Shown piece by piece: positions 1 to 10,195 of a DNA stretch of 64,000 nucleotides (the stretch's first letter is position 1; each line of letters opens with the position of its first letter). The notes beneath the pieces are model-generated. The model did no database searches. It had not been told where the DNA came from and saw only the letters and a program-made list of their open reading frames with translations. Source of the stretch: Caecibacteroides pullorum (lineage in GTDB: Bacteria > Bacteroidota > Bacteroidia > Bacteroidales > Bacteroidaceae). Location of the stretch: contig NZ_JAAZTS010000011.1 of assembly GCF_019239235.1 (NCBI RefSeq), positions 1-64,000 on the forward strand, read 5' to 3'. A program made the translations under genes and the position numbers.

Positions 1-192
1 GACTGCAAAGTTGCAAAATCAAGTCCGTTTCATCTCAAGAAACCACGTAATTGACTATATTTCAATAATTTCAAAGAACTATTTATCAACTTTTACGGGA
101 CAGTAGTGAGGGCACTCTATTTTTAATAGCGTTATCCTCAGACTATAAACTCATTTTTACAGGAGCTGAGTTTGGATACTTTCTTTTTAGTT

Positions 193-1680
193 TTAGGGAC
201 GGGAAAAGACTGTATATGCAGGATCCTCTACATCCACCAGCATCTTAGTCAGTATCTTTTTGAGTTTACCTACCAGTTTCACTTCTTTGTCAGCTAGATT
301 ATTCATCTGATAAGGATCGTTTTTTCGATCAAAAAGATATTCTTCAGTAATGATTCCTTTCTTGAATTTGGCGGCGTATGTGTATTGTTTGTTACGTATA
401 CCTCTTGCGCCTGTATCTGGATTTTTCCCAGTTGAGTTTACTTGGTTATACCGCATATACAACTGATATTTCGGCATGTTTTTACGACTGCCCAGAATCT
501 GTTTGCTCAGATTACGGGTCTGGACAGAAGAAGGTATCTTGTCCTCCAATCCCATCAGAGACAAAATAGTCGGGCAGAAATCCTCCACAGAAAGCAATAA
601 GTCCTGATCTACCCTTGGCGAGAGTTTGTCTCCCCAGGAAATCATAAAAGGAACTCTCATTGCTTCTTCATAGAAGATATTTTTCCCGATATTCTCATGC
701 ATTCCCATGGAATCCCCATGATCAGAAACAAAGACAACAATTGTATGATCAAACATACCGTTTCGTTTGAGCGCTTCAATGATCCGTCCAAACTGTTCAT
801 CTACTCCCGATATGCAGGCATAATAATCAGGCAGACTTTTCTTGAAATAATCAACATACTTCTGATCTGCATTTCGGAGATGCGGCATTGCGGCTACAAC
901 CGAATCAACATTCAATCCTTTATAAAGTTCCTTATAATTGTCGGGTACCAGTTCATAACCCGTATGAGGAGGATTCATGGATACCATCATGGCAAAAGGC
1001 TGGTCTGATCCCTTGATACTATCCAGATACTGAATGGCAAGATCGGCCTCATATTCAGGCCCCCACTGATTCACATAATAAAAATCCTCGCGCCCGGCCT
1101 GAGAATTCCAGTACATGGGTTTCAGATGCCAGTCGTATGTACCATAAGCCACCCAATAGTCAAAGCCATGTCTTCTGTGAGGAGGACACCATTCATTCCA
1201 GGCCATTTCCCCCTTATTGTTGTAGCAGTCGATAAAAGGCTTCACAGGTTTGTCCAAATGCCATTTCCCGATGTATGCAGTATGGTAACCTTCCGAGTGA
1301 AGTACATCCGACCAGCAAGTCAGGTCTTCCCGCAATTCAACATCCTGTACGGCTGACTCCGACTGACAGTTGGTAATAACTCCATTCTTGTGCGGATAAG
1401 CTCCCGAAAGGAACATACCTCTGGCCGGAGATGATACAGGATACCCGCTGACAGCCTGGGTACACACGACTGCTTCTCTGGCAAAAGAATCAAAATGCGG
1501 AGTTTTTACCGCTTCCTTTCCTCTGAAACTGAAGGCATCTCCACGAAACTGGTCAGCCATTATGACCAGAAGATTAGGACGTTCATTACCGGAATTATCC
1601 GATACGGCAGTTGCCTGGACAGGAAGTTGATACAAAGTGGATGCAATAGCAGCAAAACAGAAATTCGCGTAATTTTTCAT
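193..1680 (-). CDS. Secreted S-type sulfatase (formylglycine-dependent)
   Basis: Exported sulfatase of the alkaline-phosphatase superfamily, expected to remove sulfate esters from glycans. The N-terminus (about 23 residues) looks like a signal peptide. The maturation motif reads S83-S-P-A-R, the serine variant of C/S-x-P-x-R, so it needs an anaerobic sulfatase-maturating enzyme to convert Ser83 to formylglycine; no such enzyme lies in this window. The early metal-binding stretch NLLVIMADQFRGD and the later VSDHGDSMG segment fit the family. Length (495 aa) is typical. It is read away from the M60 protease operon, with its own consensus promoter upstream. The sulfated substrate cannot be told from sequence alone; the neighbouring mucinase-like protease suggests host glycan. 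Confidence 0.93.
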   Translation of the reverse strand: MKNYANFCFAAIASTLYQLPVQATAVSDNSGNERPNLLVIMADQFRGDAFSFRGKEAVKTPHFDSFAREAVVCTQAVSGYPVSSPARGMFLSGAYPHKNGVITNCQSESAVQDVELREDLTCWSDVLHSEGYHTAYIGKWHLDKPVKPFIDCYNNKGEMAWNEWCPPHRRHGFDYWVAYGTYDWHLKPMYWNSQAGREDFYYVNQWGPEYEADLAIQYLDSIKGSDQPFAMMVSMNPPHTGYELVPDNYKELYKGLNVDSVVAAMPHLRNADQKYVDYFKKSLPDYYACISGVDEQFGRIIEALKRNGMFDHTIVVFVSDHGDSMGMHENIGKNIFYEEAMRVPFMISWGDKLSPRVDQDLLLSVEDFCPTILSLMGLEDKIPSSVQTRNLSKQILGSRKNMPKYQLYMRYNQVNSTGKNPDTGARGIRNKQYTYAAKFKKGIITEEYLFDRKNDPYQMNNLADKEVKLVGKLKKILTKMLVDVEDPAYTVFSRP

Positions 1681-1701
1681 GGTATCTAAGTTTTATTTCA
1701 G

Positions 1702-1731
1702 CAAATGTAGCTATTTGAACGATAATACAAA
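1702..1731 (-). promoter_or_regulatory. Bacteroides-type promoter of the sulfatase gene
   Basis: On the minus strand a TTTG (-33 element) is followed after 18 bases by TACATTTG, matching the Bacteroides primary-sigma pattern TTTG-N19-TAnnTTTG. The -7 element ends about 20 bases before the sulfatase ATG, giving a short leader. Confidence 0.65.
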
Positions 1732-1816
1732 AAATCAAATTGCTTTTTTATCGGGGTTCTACCATACTCCAGATAGTTAATTTTCACAAAAAACAAGAAG
1801 GGTGAGAAACTTTTGC

Positions 1817-1824
1817 TAATTTTG
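1817..1824 (+). promoter_or_regulatory. Possible -7 element for the M60 operon
   Basis: TAATTTTG matches TAnnTTTG on the plus strand, about 135 bases before the M60 gene. No TTTG sits at the expected upstream distance, so this is tentative. The rest of 1732-1959 shows no other recognisable feature. Confidence 0.3.
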
Positions 1825-1959
1825 TAAAACGTCTGAAAATACAGAAAACTGACCGGTATTGTTATCCCGACCATAACGCCGGAATGTATCTGATCTTTCC
1901 AGATAATGGGGTATGAAAAACTATATGTACAAATCTATTAAATTTATAAACCGAAGTCT

Positions 1960-3663
1960 ATGAAAAAAATCAGTTTCTTATTGTGCCTTAGCATGACTTT
2001 CAATAATCTTGCAATAGAACAAGCATCAGCTAAAGAAGCAAACAGCTATGAAACATGTTTTGTCTATGAAAACATGGATGAAAACAAGGTCAGTCTTGAA
2101 GAAATCGCCAAGGAATTATTCGCCGATCCTCTGTGTACGACACTGAACAAAAAAGTCGGAAAAAGAAAAATCAAGTCTTGCAAAAGCGAAGAGTTAAGAA
2201 ATCTGGCCACAGCCCTGTATAACAAACAATATGACACTCAATTTCGTGTAAACTCCTTTAAACCGGTCTACAGTCCGGAAGCACTGGGAAAACTGTTGCA
2301 TATCGGAGACGGTTACAGCACCTACCAGCATATTACAGGTATCGTACTCAAGCCCGGAAAACACATCATCGTTGTCGACGGTCTGAAAGAAGGCAGCAAA
2401 CTCGGCGTGAAAGTAGCGGATTTGTATGCTCCCAATCAGGGAGACGAAGACTGGAGCCTTCATTTTGAAAGATTCGAACTCAAAAATGGAATTAACGTCA
2501 TTGAGAAAACTTCCGAATGGACAGGACTTGCCTATATGGATTACTACTTCGACAACCCGGAAAAAGAAAATACGGTTAAGGTACATTTCATCACCGGAGA
2601 AGTCAACGGATATTTCGATGCATCCGTAAATACCAACGAAGACTGGGACAGAATGCTTGCCAACGCTGTCTATCCGGTTTTCGATGCAACAGGAAGCAAC
2701 ATACACCTGGCTTACCCGGTAGAGGATCTGAAAAAATATGCACCCGGCCAGGGTAAGGAACTGATTGATGTTTACGAACAGCTGGTGTCCAAGCAACATG
2801 AAATCATTGGCTGGAAAAAATACAATCACATCACAAACAATAAAATCTTTGCCCGCGTCAACTACGGATACTACATGTTCCGCGACGGTGATGGCGTAGC
2901 CTTCAAGTTCGATACCATGAAACGTGTGGCCGATCCTGTTCACATGCGGACAAAAGACGAAGATGCCTGCTGGGGATTCAGCCATGAAGTGGGACACGTA
3001 CATCAGCTGCAAACCTATCTCTCATGGGGAGGATTGGGTGAAACCAGCAATAATATCTGTACCAGATATTGTACGCAGGCTTTCGGATACAAGAACAGAC
3101 TTTCCTCAGCTTTTGCCAATGCTGAAAAGAGTTTCCTGGAAGACAGCAAGGCCGGTGCGGTCAGCCCTTCCCGGAAAGCCGGAGAAATGAACGACTCCAT
3201 CATCTCCTCCTGCAAGGAAAATCCGGACAAGGCAATCAGCTATCTGGAAACAGATGTATTTGAAAGACTGGTTCCGTTCTGGAAGCTGCAATGCTACTTC
3301 ACTCAAAACGGCTACCCTGACTTTTATCCGGACTTATACGAAAAAATGAGAAACTCCGAAAAAGAACATCCGGAACTGAAAGATCTGGACAGAAGCAGCA
3401 ACGTCGTTCCATTCCAGCTGAACTTCATACGGGGAGCTTCCTTACTGGCAGGAAAGAATCTTTATCCTTATTTTGAAAAGTTCGGTTTCTTCCGTATCCT
3501 GAAACTTTCATACGATGATTACGGAAATTATACCTACGAAATGACAACCGAAATGAGAGACCGCTTCAAGAAAGAAATGGAAGAGCTGGAAAAACAGCAA
3601 TTGATCAAGCCGCTCACTCCGGAAGAACTCAACGCACTGATTTATGCTAAAGAAAAAGAGTAA
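1960..3663 (+). CDS. M60-like zinc metalloprotease (mucinase-type), secreted
   Basis: Predicted gluzincin of the M60/enhancin family, whose gut members cleave mucins and other O-glycosylated host proteins. The zinc motif is H342-E-x-x-H346 (SHEVGHVHQ), with a likely third ligand Glu361 in GGLGETSNN, which fits the family pattern HExxHx(8-28)E. A signal peptide of about 24 residues precedes the N-terminal domain; a beta-rich stretch lies before the catalytic domain, and the last residues are charged helix. It is first in a three-gene operon, 25 bases before the glycoside-hydrolase-like gene. Together with the divergent sulfatase this suggests breakdown of sulfated host glycoprotein (inference). 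Confidence 0.88.
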   Translation: MKKISFLLCLSMTFNNLAIEQASAKEANSYETCFVYENMDENKVSLEEIAKELFADPLCTTLNKKVGKRKIKSCKSEELRNLATALYNKQYDTQFRVNSFKPVYSPEALGKLLHIGDGYSTYQHITGIVLKPGKHIIVVDGLKEGSKLGVKVADLYAPNQGDEDWSLHFERFELKNGINVIEKTSEWTGLAYMDYYFDNPEKENTVKVHFITGEVNGYFDASVNTNEDWDRMLANAVYPVFDATGSNIHLAYPVEDLKKYAPGQGKELIDVYEQLVSKQHEIIGWKKYNHITNNKIFARVNYGYYMFRDGDGVAFKFDTMKRVADPVHMRTKDEDACWGFSHEVGHVHQLQTYLSWGGLGETSNNICTRYCTQAFGYKNRLSSAFANAEKSFLEDSKAGAVSPSRKAGEMNDSIISSCKENPDKAISYLETDVFERLVPFWKLQCYFTQNGYPDFYPDLYEKMRNSEKEHPELKDLDRSSNVVPFQLNFIRGASLLAGKNLYPYFEKFGFFRILKLSYDDYGNYTYEMTTEMRDRFKKEMEELEKQQLIKPLTPEELNALIYAKEKE

Positions 3664-3688
3664 CTCAAAGTCTAAATACCAATAAACT

Positions 3689-6679
3689 ATGAAACGAATT
3701 TTTCCTCTTTTATTGGGAGGCCTGCTGCTGGCTGTTCCCCTTCAGGGACAGGAGAAACCCCTGCCAGCCTTATACGGCACAGGCACCTGGAATGCTGATT
3801 CACTCGGCAATCACAGAGTGGTGGTTTCCGTTGACCAGCCCTCAGATGCAGTTCTGGCTCTCATCCAATGGCGACGGAAAGATTTCAATCCGGAAAACAA
3901 GGATCTGATTGTCATTGATGCCAAGACCGGAAAGCGTATCACCAACGTATGCCGCTTTCAGATCAACCGGGAAAAAGGTGAGGTGGCCTTCCAGCCGCAG
4001 ACCGTTCCGGGAGACTATTACATCTACTACCTGAAAAACATTTCTACAGGAAGCAAATATTATCCGACCGTAACTTATCCGGGATTTGAAGAAACAGCAT
4101 CTGCCGAATGGAAAAAGGCCAACCGCCTGACAGGAAAAAAGGCTCCCGAACTACCGCAGGCTACCGTCAAGCAATTCCAGGCCATCAATGAATTCCATTC
4201 TTTCTACCCGATGGAAGTGATCGCCACTGCCAAAGAAAAAGACGACTTGCTGAAATCCCAACCAGAGGATCCCTATATTCTGTTTACGGAAGACCGGCGT
4301 TACCCGATCCGCATGACAACGGATCTGCCCTATAAATGGATAGAGGACAACCGCCATGATTCTTTTGAGGGAACGGCAGACAAGGGAGAATATTACACCT
4401 TCCAAATTGGTCTTTGGGCGGCCCGCAAGGATGTCAACCACCTGAAGCTTACCTATTCTGCTCTGGTTAATTCACAAACCGGCGAATCAATCCCCGCTTC
4501 TGCATTCACCTGTTTCAACACAGGAGGTGTAGATGTCACCGGAAGTGTGTTTGAAAAAGACTGTTCCGTCCCCAAAGGAAAAGTACAGGCCCTGTGGGTA
4601 GGAACGATGGTTCCCGAACAGCTGACAGCCGGACAGTATACAGGAACAGTAACCGTTCAGGCTGCAGGAATGAAACCCAAACAGGTAAAAGTGACCCTGA
4701 ATGTCACTGACAACCTGATTGCCAACCATGGAGACAATGAACCCTGGAGACATTCGCGCCTGCGCTGGCTGAACTCCCAGATCGGCTTTGATGACGAAGT
4801 AATCGCTCCCTATATTCCTCTGAATGTACAGGACAAGACCATTTCACTGCTGGGACGCAAAGTGACTCTTCAGCCCAACGGATTCCCGGCACAGATCACT
4901 TCTTATTTCAAGGAAACACTCACCGAAATAGGAACAGAAGGACTGGATATCCTGTCCAGACCGATGGAACTCACAACCGGAGAAAACTGGGAGAACCTGG
5001 ACTTCACCTATACCAAACGTAAGGCCGGTGCTCTGGGATGGCATGCCACCAATCAGAACAATCAGTTCATTATGAACCTGGACGCCCAGATCGAGTCTGA
5101 CGGAAACATGGAATACAAGGTAGTGCTTATTGCCCGCAAGGATGGTGAAATAAATGACATTGCACTCCGTACCGAACTGGCCCCCAACATTGCACAATAT
5201 ATGATGGGATTGGGAGAAAAAGGCGGCTACTGCCCCCAGAATCTGGACTGGAAATGGGGCGTTGAAAAAAATCAGGATGCCCTGTGGACCGGCAGTGTCA
5301 ATGGAGGACTGCAACTCCGATTCTATGACGACAAATACGAACGTCCGCTGAATACGAACTTCTACCACGAGAAACCGCTGCACATGCCGGTTTCGTGGTG
5401 TAACAACGGCAATGGAGGTATCAAGCTGAGTGCAGCAGGAAAAAACACCCTGATCAATGCTTATTCAGGAAAACGTACAGTCAAAAAAGGTGACCGCCTG
5501 TGCTTCTACTTCAACGTGCTGATCACTCCGTTCCGTACCATCAATCCCGACAAGCAATGGCAGGACCGCTATTATCACGGATATGACTTCATCGACAAGA
5601 CTCATGAATTCGGAGCGACCGTAGTCAATATTCATCACGCCAATGCCATCAATCCGTTTATCAACTATCCTTTCCTGCGCACCAGAGAGATGAAAGCTTA
5701 TATTGACGGAGCTCATGCAAAGAATATGAAAGTGAAGATCTACAATACGGTACGTGAACTTTCAAACAGCTGTACCGAGATCTTTGCCTTGAGAAGCCTC
5801 AACGGAGAAATTTTCTCCAAAGGTAAGGGAGGCGGATATTCCTGGCTTCAGGAACACTACGACCAGGATTACATCGCTGCCTGGTTTGCCTATAATGTAC
5901 AGGATGCTGCGATTGTAAATACCGGAGTATCCCGCTGGCACAATTACTATATGGAAGGACTGGACTGGCTCGTCAAGAATGTCGGCATCGACGGACTGTA
6001 CATTGACGACCTGGCTTTCGACCGCATGTCCATGAAACGTGTACGCAAGATTCTGAACCGTACCAACCCTGGTGCCATGATCGACTTGCATTCAGCCAAC
6101 CAGTTTAACGACAAAGACGGCTTTGCCAACAGTGCAAACCTGTATCTGGAACACTTCCCCTACCTGGACCGCCTGTGGTTCGGCGAATATTTCGACTACG
6201 ACATGCCGCCCGAGTTCTGGATGGTGGAAGTATCTGGTATCCCCTACGGACTGATGGGAGAAATGCTGTGGGAAGGTGGAAACAAATGGCGCGGAATGCT
6301 GTATGGCATGACCGGACGTAACCCGGGATATGGGGTGGACAACCGTCCTCTTTGGAAATTCTGGGATGAGTTTGGAATGAAAGGCAGTGAAATGATCGGT
6401 TACTGGGTGAAGGATAACCCGGTCAAGACCGGCAGAGAAAAAACCCTCGCCACCATCTACCGTAAAACCGGAACCAAGACACTGGTCTCACTGGCAACCT
6501 GGGAAGACCATGATGTAGATGTTACCCTGCAAATTGACTGGGCTAAACTGGGCCTGGATCCGGCCAAGGTATCTCTGCATGCCCCGGCTATTGAGAACTT
6601 CCAACCCGAAAAGACCTGGAAACCGGGAGACACCGTAACCGTTCCGAAAGGAAAAGGATGGCTTATCGTGATTGAATAA
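3689..6679 (+). CDS. Secreted glycoside-hydrolase-like protein (DUF6067/GH123-like)
   Basis: A 996-residue exported protein with a signal peptide ending near residue 20. The first half is beta-rich. The second half looks like a TIM-barrel hydrolase: a segment with GIDGLYIDDLAFDR near residue 770 holds an acidic pair in a strand-end position typical of carbohydrate-active enzymes, and the C-terminus is a small beta domain. The overall layout resembles the DUF6067 family, related to GH123 hexosaminidases, but I assign this from memory and the substrate is unknown. It sits 25 bases after the M60 gene and 33 bases before the DUF5107 gene, so the three are probably co-transcribed. Confidence 0.6.
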   Translation: MKRIFPLLLGGLLLAVPLQGQEKPLPALYGTGTWNADSLGNHRVVVSVDQPSDAVLALIQWRRKDFNPENKDLIVIDAKTGKRITNVCRFQINREKGEVAFQPQTVPGDYYIYYLKNISTGSKYYPTVTYPGFEETASAEWKKANRLTGKKAPELPQATVKQFQAINEFHSFYPMEVIATAKEKDDLLKSQPEDPYILFTEDRRYPIRMTTDLPYKWIEDNRHDSFEGTADKGEYYTFQIGLWAARKDVNHLKLTYSALVNSQTGESIPASAFTCFNTGGVDVTGSVFEKDCSVPKGKVQALWVGTMVPEQLTAGQYTGTVTVQAAGMKPKQVKVTLNVTDNLIANHGDNEPWRHSRLRWLNSQIGFDDEVIAPYIPLNVQDKTISLLGRKVTLQPNGFPAQITSYFKETLTEIGTEGLDILSRPMELTTGENWENLDFTYTKRKAGALGWHATNQNNQFIMNLDAQIESDGNMEYKVVLIARKDGEINDIALRTELAPNIAQYMMGLGEKGGYCPQNLDWKWGVEKNQDALWTGSVNGGLQLRFYDDKYERPLNTNFYHEKPLHMPVSWCNNGNGGIKLSAAGKNTLINAYSGKRTVKKGDRLCFYFNVLITPFRTINPDKQWQDRYYHGYDFIDKTHEFGATVVNIHHANAINPFINYPFLRTREMKAYIDGAHAKNMKVKIYNTVRELSNSCTEIFALRSLNGEIFSKGKGGGYSWLQEHYDQDYIAAWFAYNVQDAAIVNTGVSRWHNYYMEGLDWLVKNVGIDGLYIDDLAFDRMSMKRVRKILNRTNPGAMIDLHSANQFNDKDGFANSANLYLEHFPYLDRLWFGEYFDYDMPPEFWMVEVSGIPYGLMGEMLWEGGNKWRGMLYGMTGRNPGYGVDNRPLWKFWDEFGMKGSEMIGYWVKDNPVKTGREKTLATIYRKTGTKTLVSLATWEDHDVDVTLQIDWAKLGLDPAKVSLHAPAIENFQPEKTWKPGDTVTVPKGKGWLIVIE

Positions 6680-6712
6680 CCGAAGGATTCCATCGAATAA
6701 AAACCATTTCAC

Positions 6713-9700
6713 ATGAAAAACAGAATACTAACCCTGACAACCTGTGTCTTCTGCCTGGCTCCGCAAGGATTTGCCCAGCATGTATCCGTTCAGGAACAGA
6801 CAGAGACCCTGAAAACCTATAAATTCTCTGATCCGAATCCGGTAGCAACTCCTTCCAACCTGTTCTATCCCTACTTCCGGTTTGACGGATTTACAGCCAA
6901 AGGTGAAAACCGGGAATGGAAAACAGTTGAACTGGAGAATGATTACATCAAAGTTACCCTCTTTCCGGAAGTAGGCGGAAAGATATGGGGAGCCGTGGAC
7001 AAAACCACCGGTAAAGACTTTATCTACAAGAACGGAGTAGCCAAATTCCGTGATATCGCCATGAGAGGTCCCTGGACCTCCGGCGGTATCGAGTTCAATT
7101 TCGGTATCATCGGACACGCTCCCACCTCCAGCACTCCTGTGGATTATCTGGTCAGACAAAAAGATGACGGCAGTGTAAGCTGCTACCTGTTCTCCTACGA
7201 ATGGCTGACACGCACGGCCTGGACTGTGGAAGTCAATCTGCCTAAGGACAAAGCTTACTTTACAACCCACACCACCTGGTACAACCAGTCCGATGTTGAT
7301 CAGCCTTATTACCAGTGGATGAATGCCGGATACCGGGTCGGCCAGAAAGCTGAGTTCTGTTATCCGGGCGACCATCTCATCGGACACGGGGGTGAGGTTT
7401 CCTCGTTCCCGGTAGATGAAAACAACCGGAACATCGGATGGTATGACTCCAATAATTTCGGCAATTCCAAGTCTTACCACGTTCTGGGATATTACAATGA
7501 CTATTACGGCATCTACTGGCACGGAGAAGATTTCGGGTCCATCCATCATTCCAATTTTGATGAGAAACTGGGTATGAAAATCTTCCTATGGGGACAGTCC
7601 CGTGAAGGAGGTATCTGGGAAGACCTGCTGACCGACCAGAACGGCCAGTACATCGAGCTGCAGTCCGGCCGAATGTTCAACCAGCCGGCTTCCAACAGTG
7701 CCTACACCCCTTACAAACATCATTCGTTCGCACCTCAGATGACGGATGCATGGACCGAATACTGGTATCCCGTCAAAGGAATCAAAGGAGTGTCCAAGGC
7801 CAGCACCATCGGAGCCTTGCACGTAATGCGTGAGGCTGACGGACTGAAACTGGCCTTTTCACCGCTGGAAAAACTGTCAACCGATCTCAAGATCTACAAA
7901 GACCAGCAGCTGGTGGAAACACTGTCTCTGACTACCAACGTCATGGAACCGGTCACCCTGACTTCCCTGAAAGGAAAAGACATCCCCGAAGGCCACCTGA
8001 AAGTAGTCATCGGAGACAATCTCCTGATCTACTCGGATAATCCGGAAAACTTCGACCTGAAGCGCCCCATGACCCTTCCCGAAGATTTCAACTGGAATTC
8101 TGCTTTCGGACTTTATACCCAGGGAGAACAATGGTTGAACCAAAAAGTATGGGACAAGGCAGAAAGCTACCTGAAGAAATCCCTGGAACAGGATGCCAAC
8201 TTCTCACCGGCTCTGGTACGCCTTTCCTCCCTCTATTACCGGGAAGGCAGATATCAGGAAATGATTCCCCTGCTGGAACGGGCTTTGGGGCTGAATACCT
8301 ATGACGGAGAAGCCAACTACCTGTACGGACTGGCCAACCGCATGCTGGGCAATGCAACAGAAGCGAAGGCTGCTTTTGCTATCGCTACTTTTTCAGCTTC
8401 AGTGCGCACTGCCGCTTACGAACAGCTGGGCGAAATGTATGCTTGCGACCGGAACTGGACCAAAGCCGAACAATATGCAAAGAAGAGTCTGACTTACAAT
8501 GCCATGAACCTTCATGCCCGTCAGTTGCTGACAATGATTTACAGAAAGACTGGCAGAACAGAGCTGGCGAAAGAACAGATCAGCCAGGTGCTGGATCAGC
8601 TGCCTTTGTATCATGGTCTCCGCTTTGAAGAAGCCTGGCTGTCCGGAAACCATACTCCGGAACAACTTGCTTCATTCGCTTCCCAGATCCGTAATGAACT
8701 GCCGGCCGAAACTTATCTGGAACTGGCCGAATGGTATGAAAGAACCGGATGTGAGGAAGAAGCCATCGCCCTGCTCACCTGTGCCGGAAATCATCCGATA
8801 GTCCTGTATCAGAAAGCCTGGCTGCAGAGCAGACAAGGAGCAGCTCGGGAAGCCCGGGAAACACTGGAACTGGCCAATGCCCAGTCACCGGATTATATCT
8901 TCCCCTTCCGTCCGGAAACCCTGAAATACCTGGATTGGGCCGAATCGCAGTCAGCCAACTGGAAAATCAACTATTACCAGGGACTGATATACTGGACCAA
9001 CCAGCAGAAGGACAAGGCACTCCAGGAAATGAACCTGTGTGACAATGCAGGCTATGCACCTCTGTATCTGTCGCGCGCACAGCTCAAGGAAGGCGAAGCC
9101 AGACTGGCAGACCTGATGAAAGCCGAGCAGGCAGATCCTTCATGGAGAGCCGGCATGGCCTTGCTGAACTATTATATTGCAGAAAGTAACTGGGACAAGG
9201 TAGTAGAAACAGGCAAAAAGTACATCCAGAAATATCCGGACAACTATTACATTGGACTGAAATATGCCAACGGTCTGTGCGAAACCAGACAGTATGGTTC
9301 CTGCATTTCCCTGTTGAGCAAAATGCAAGTGTTACCGAACGAAGGTTCCTATGCCGGCAGAGCCGTATACCGTGCTGCCAACCTCTACCAGGCAATGGAT
9401 CAGTTCAGCAAACACCGGTATGATGCAGCCCTGAAATCCATAAAAGCCTCCGAAGAATGGCCGGAAAACCTGGGTGTAGGAAAACCTTACGACGATCAGA
9501 TAGACAAACGGCTGGAAGATTATCTGGAAGCCAAGGTATATGAAAAGAAAGGAGAAACGGCAAAAGCCCAAACCCTGCTGGACAAAGTATCTTCCCATCC
9601 TACTTCCACCCGCAATTTCGAATCAGCGCATTTGCTGACGGCACTGGCTTTGCGTGACACAGGCAAACAGGCAGAAGCCGACAAGCTGGTTGCCTCCTGG

Positions 9701-9886
9701 AAAAAGGATTTCCCGGAAAGCAAACCGGCACAATGGTGTACTGCCGTTTATCATGGAAACATGGACCAGGCTAGAGAACTGTTGAGCAGCAGATATGCTT
9801 CCAACGAGACTACTCCCTGGGAAACCGGCTACCGGGATACAAACTTTGACCTGATTGCAAGATTATTCTCGGGAGTACCCAAGTGA
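6713..9886 (+). CDS. DUF5107 domain protein with C-terminal TPR repeats
   Basis: Exported 1057-residue protein (signal peptide ending near AQ at residue 22). The N-terminal 380 residues resemble the DUF5107 fold, a galactose-mutarotase-like beta-sandwich; the stretch around residues 75-150, including LFPEVGGKIWGAVDK, is characteristic. From about residue 480 onward it is alpha-helical with tetratricopeptide-like repeats (for example WDKAESYLKKSLEQDANFSP). Family members occur in polysaccharide-utilisation regions and are suspected of binding or processing carbohydrate; no catalytic residue can be named here. Last gene of the operon with the M60 protease. Confidence 0.75.
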   Translation: MKNRILTLTTCVFCLAPQGFAQHVSVQEQTETLKTYKFSDPNPVATPSNLFYPYFRFDGFTAKGENREWKTVELENDYIKVTLFPEVGGKIWGAVDKTTGKDFIYKNGVAKFRDIAMRGPWTSGGIEFNFGIIGHAPTSSTPVDYLVRQKDDGSVSCYLFSYEWLTRTAWTVEVNLPKDKAYFTTHTTWYNQSDVDQPYYQWMNAGYRVGQKAEFCYPGDHLIGHGGEVSSFPVDENNRNIGWYDSNNFGNSKSYHVLGYYNDYYGIYWHGEDFGSIHHSNFDEKLGMKIFLWGQSREGGIWEDLLTDQNGQYIELQSGRMFNQPASNSAYTPYKHHSFAPQMTDAWTEYWYPVKGIKGVSKASTIGALHVMREADGLKLAFSPLEKLSTDLKIYKDQQLVETLSLTTNVMEPVTLTSLKGKDIPEGHLKVVIGDNLLIYSDNPENFDLKRPMTLPEDFNWNSAFGLYTQGEQWLNQKVWDKAESYLKKSLEQDANFSPALVRLSSLYYREGRYQEMIPLLERALGLNTYDGEANYLYGLANRMLGNATEAKAAFAIATFSASVRTAAYEQLGEMYACDRNWTKAEQYAKKSLTYNAMNLHARQLLTMIYRKTGRTELAKEQISQVLDQLPLYHGLRFEEAWLSGNHTPEQLASFASQIRNELPAETYLELAEWYERTGCEEEAIALLTCAGNHPIVLYQKAWLQSRQGAAREARETLELANAQSPDYIFPFRPETLKYLDWAESQSANWKINYYQGLIYWTNQQKDKALQEMNLCDNAGYAPLYLSRAQLKEGEARLADLMKAEQADPSWRAGMALLNYYIAESNWDKVVETGKKYIQKYPDNYYIGLKYANGLCETRQYGSCISLLSKMQVLPNEGSYAGRAVYRAANLYQAMDQFSKHRYDAALKSIKASEEWPENLGVGKPYDDQIDKRLEDYLEAKVYEKKGETAKAQTLLDKVSSHPTSTRNFESAHLLTALALRDTGKQAEADKLVASWKKDFPESKPAQWCTAVYHGNMDQARELLSSRYASNETTPWETGYRDTNFDLIARLFSGVPK

Positions 9887-9897
9887 CACTTTACGCT

Positions 9898-9960
9898 GCT
9901 AAAGTAGGTGTTTAGCGGGCTAAAGTGCATGTTTAGCGCGCCAAAGTAGGTGTTTAGGAA
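9898..9960. repeat. Three tandem 21-bp repeats
   Basis: Three 21-base units start at 9898, 9919 and 9940. The first two begin GCTAAAGT and end TTTAGCG, so each can fold on itself (GCTAAA with TTTAGC); the third is diverged (GCCAAAGT...TTTAGG). They lie between the convergent DUF5107 gene and the dihydroorotate dehydrogenase-like gene. Similar 21-22 bp groups occur at 22544, 34474 and 52028. The 309-base gap holds this array, a second element at 10033 and a terminator. Confidence 0.85.
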
Positions 9961-10032
9961 ACGCAAAGAGGGACATGTGAAACTTCGGTTTTGCTTTCAC
10001 ACCGCCCGTTTTTTGAGAGACTATCCGTAAAG

Positions 10033-10086
10033 CCTTCACGCTTTCACATTATTGTAAGTTCTTGTTTTCAAGTATTTTATGGTGAA
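10033..10086 (+). repeat. 54-bp intergenic element, copy 1
   Basis: Starts CCTTCACGC, then TTCAC, and ends TTATGGTGAA. Another copy of exactly the same length lies at 52174-52227. The ends are well conserved, including inverted TTCAC/GTGAA, while the centre varies. More TTCAC/GTGAA words flank it on both sides (9976-10122). Function unknown. Confidence 0.6.
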
Positions 10087-10134
10087 GGATAGATTTCACA
10101 GGGAAGATAGTTGGTTTCACGGATGTTTTGGAAA

Positions 10135-10175
10135 AGAGAAAGAGGATAAAACCAACGGCTTTATCCTCTTTCTCT
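10135..10175 (-). terminator. Terminator after the dihydroorotate dehydrogenase-like gene
   Basis: Perfect 16-bp inverted repeat (AGAGAAAGAGGATAAA and its complement) with a 9-base loop. On the minus strand it follows the stop codon at 10196 by about 20 bases and leads into a T-rich stretch. It closes the DUF4494-yggS-dihydroorotate dehydrogenase operon. Confidence 0.8.
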
Positions 10176-10195
10176 ATATTGTCGCTAGATAATAC

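Noticed and set aside
1-192. Possible mobile-element end or terminator before the sulfatase
   Set aside because: Only a weak AAACTCA/TGAGTTT stem without a T run is seen, and no terminal repeat or transposase. Nothing firm can be said.
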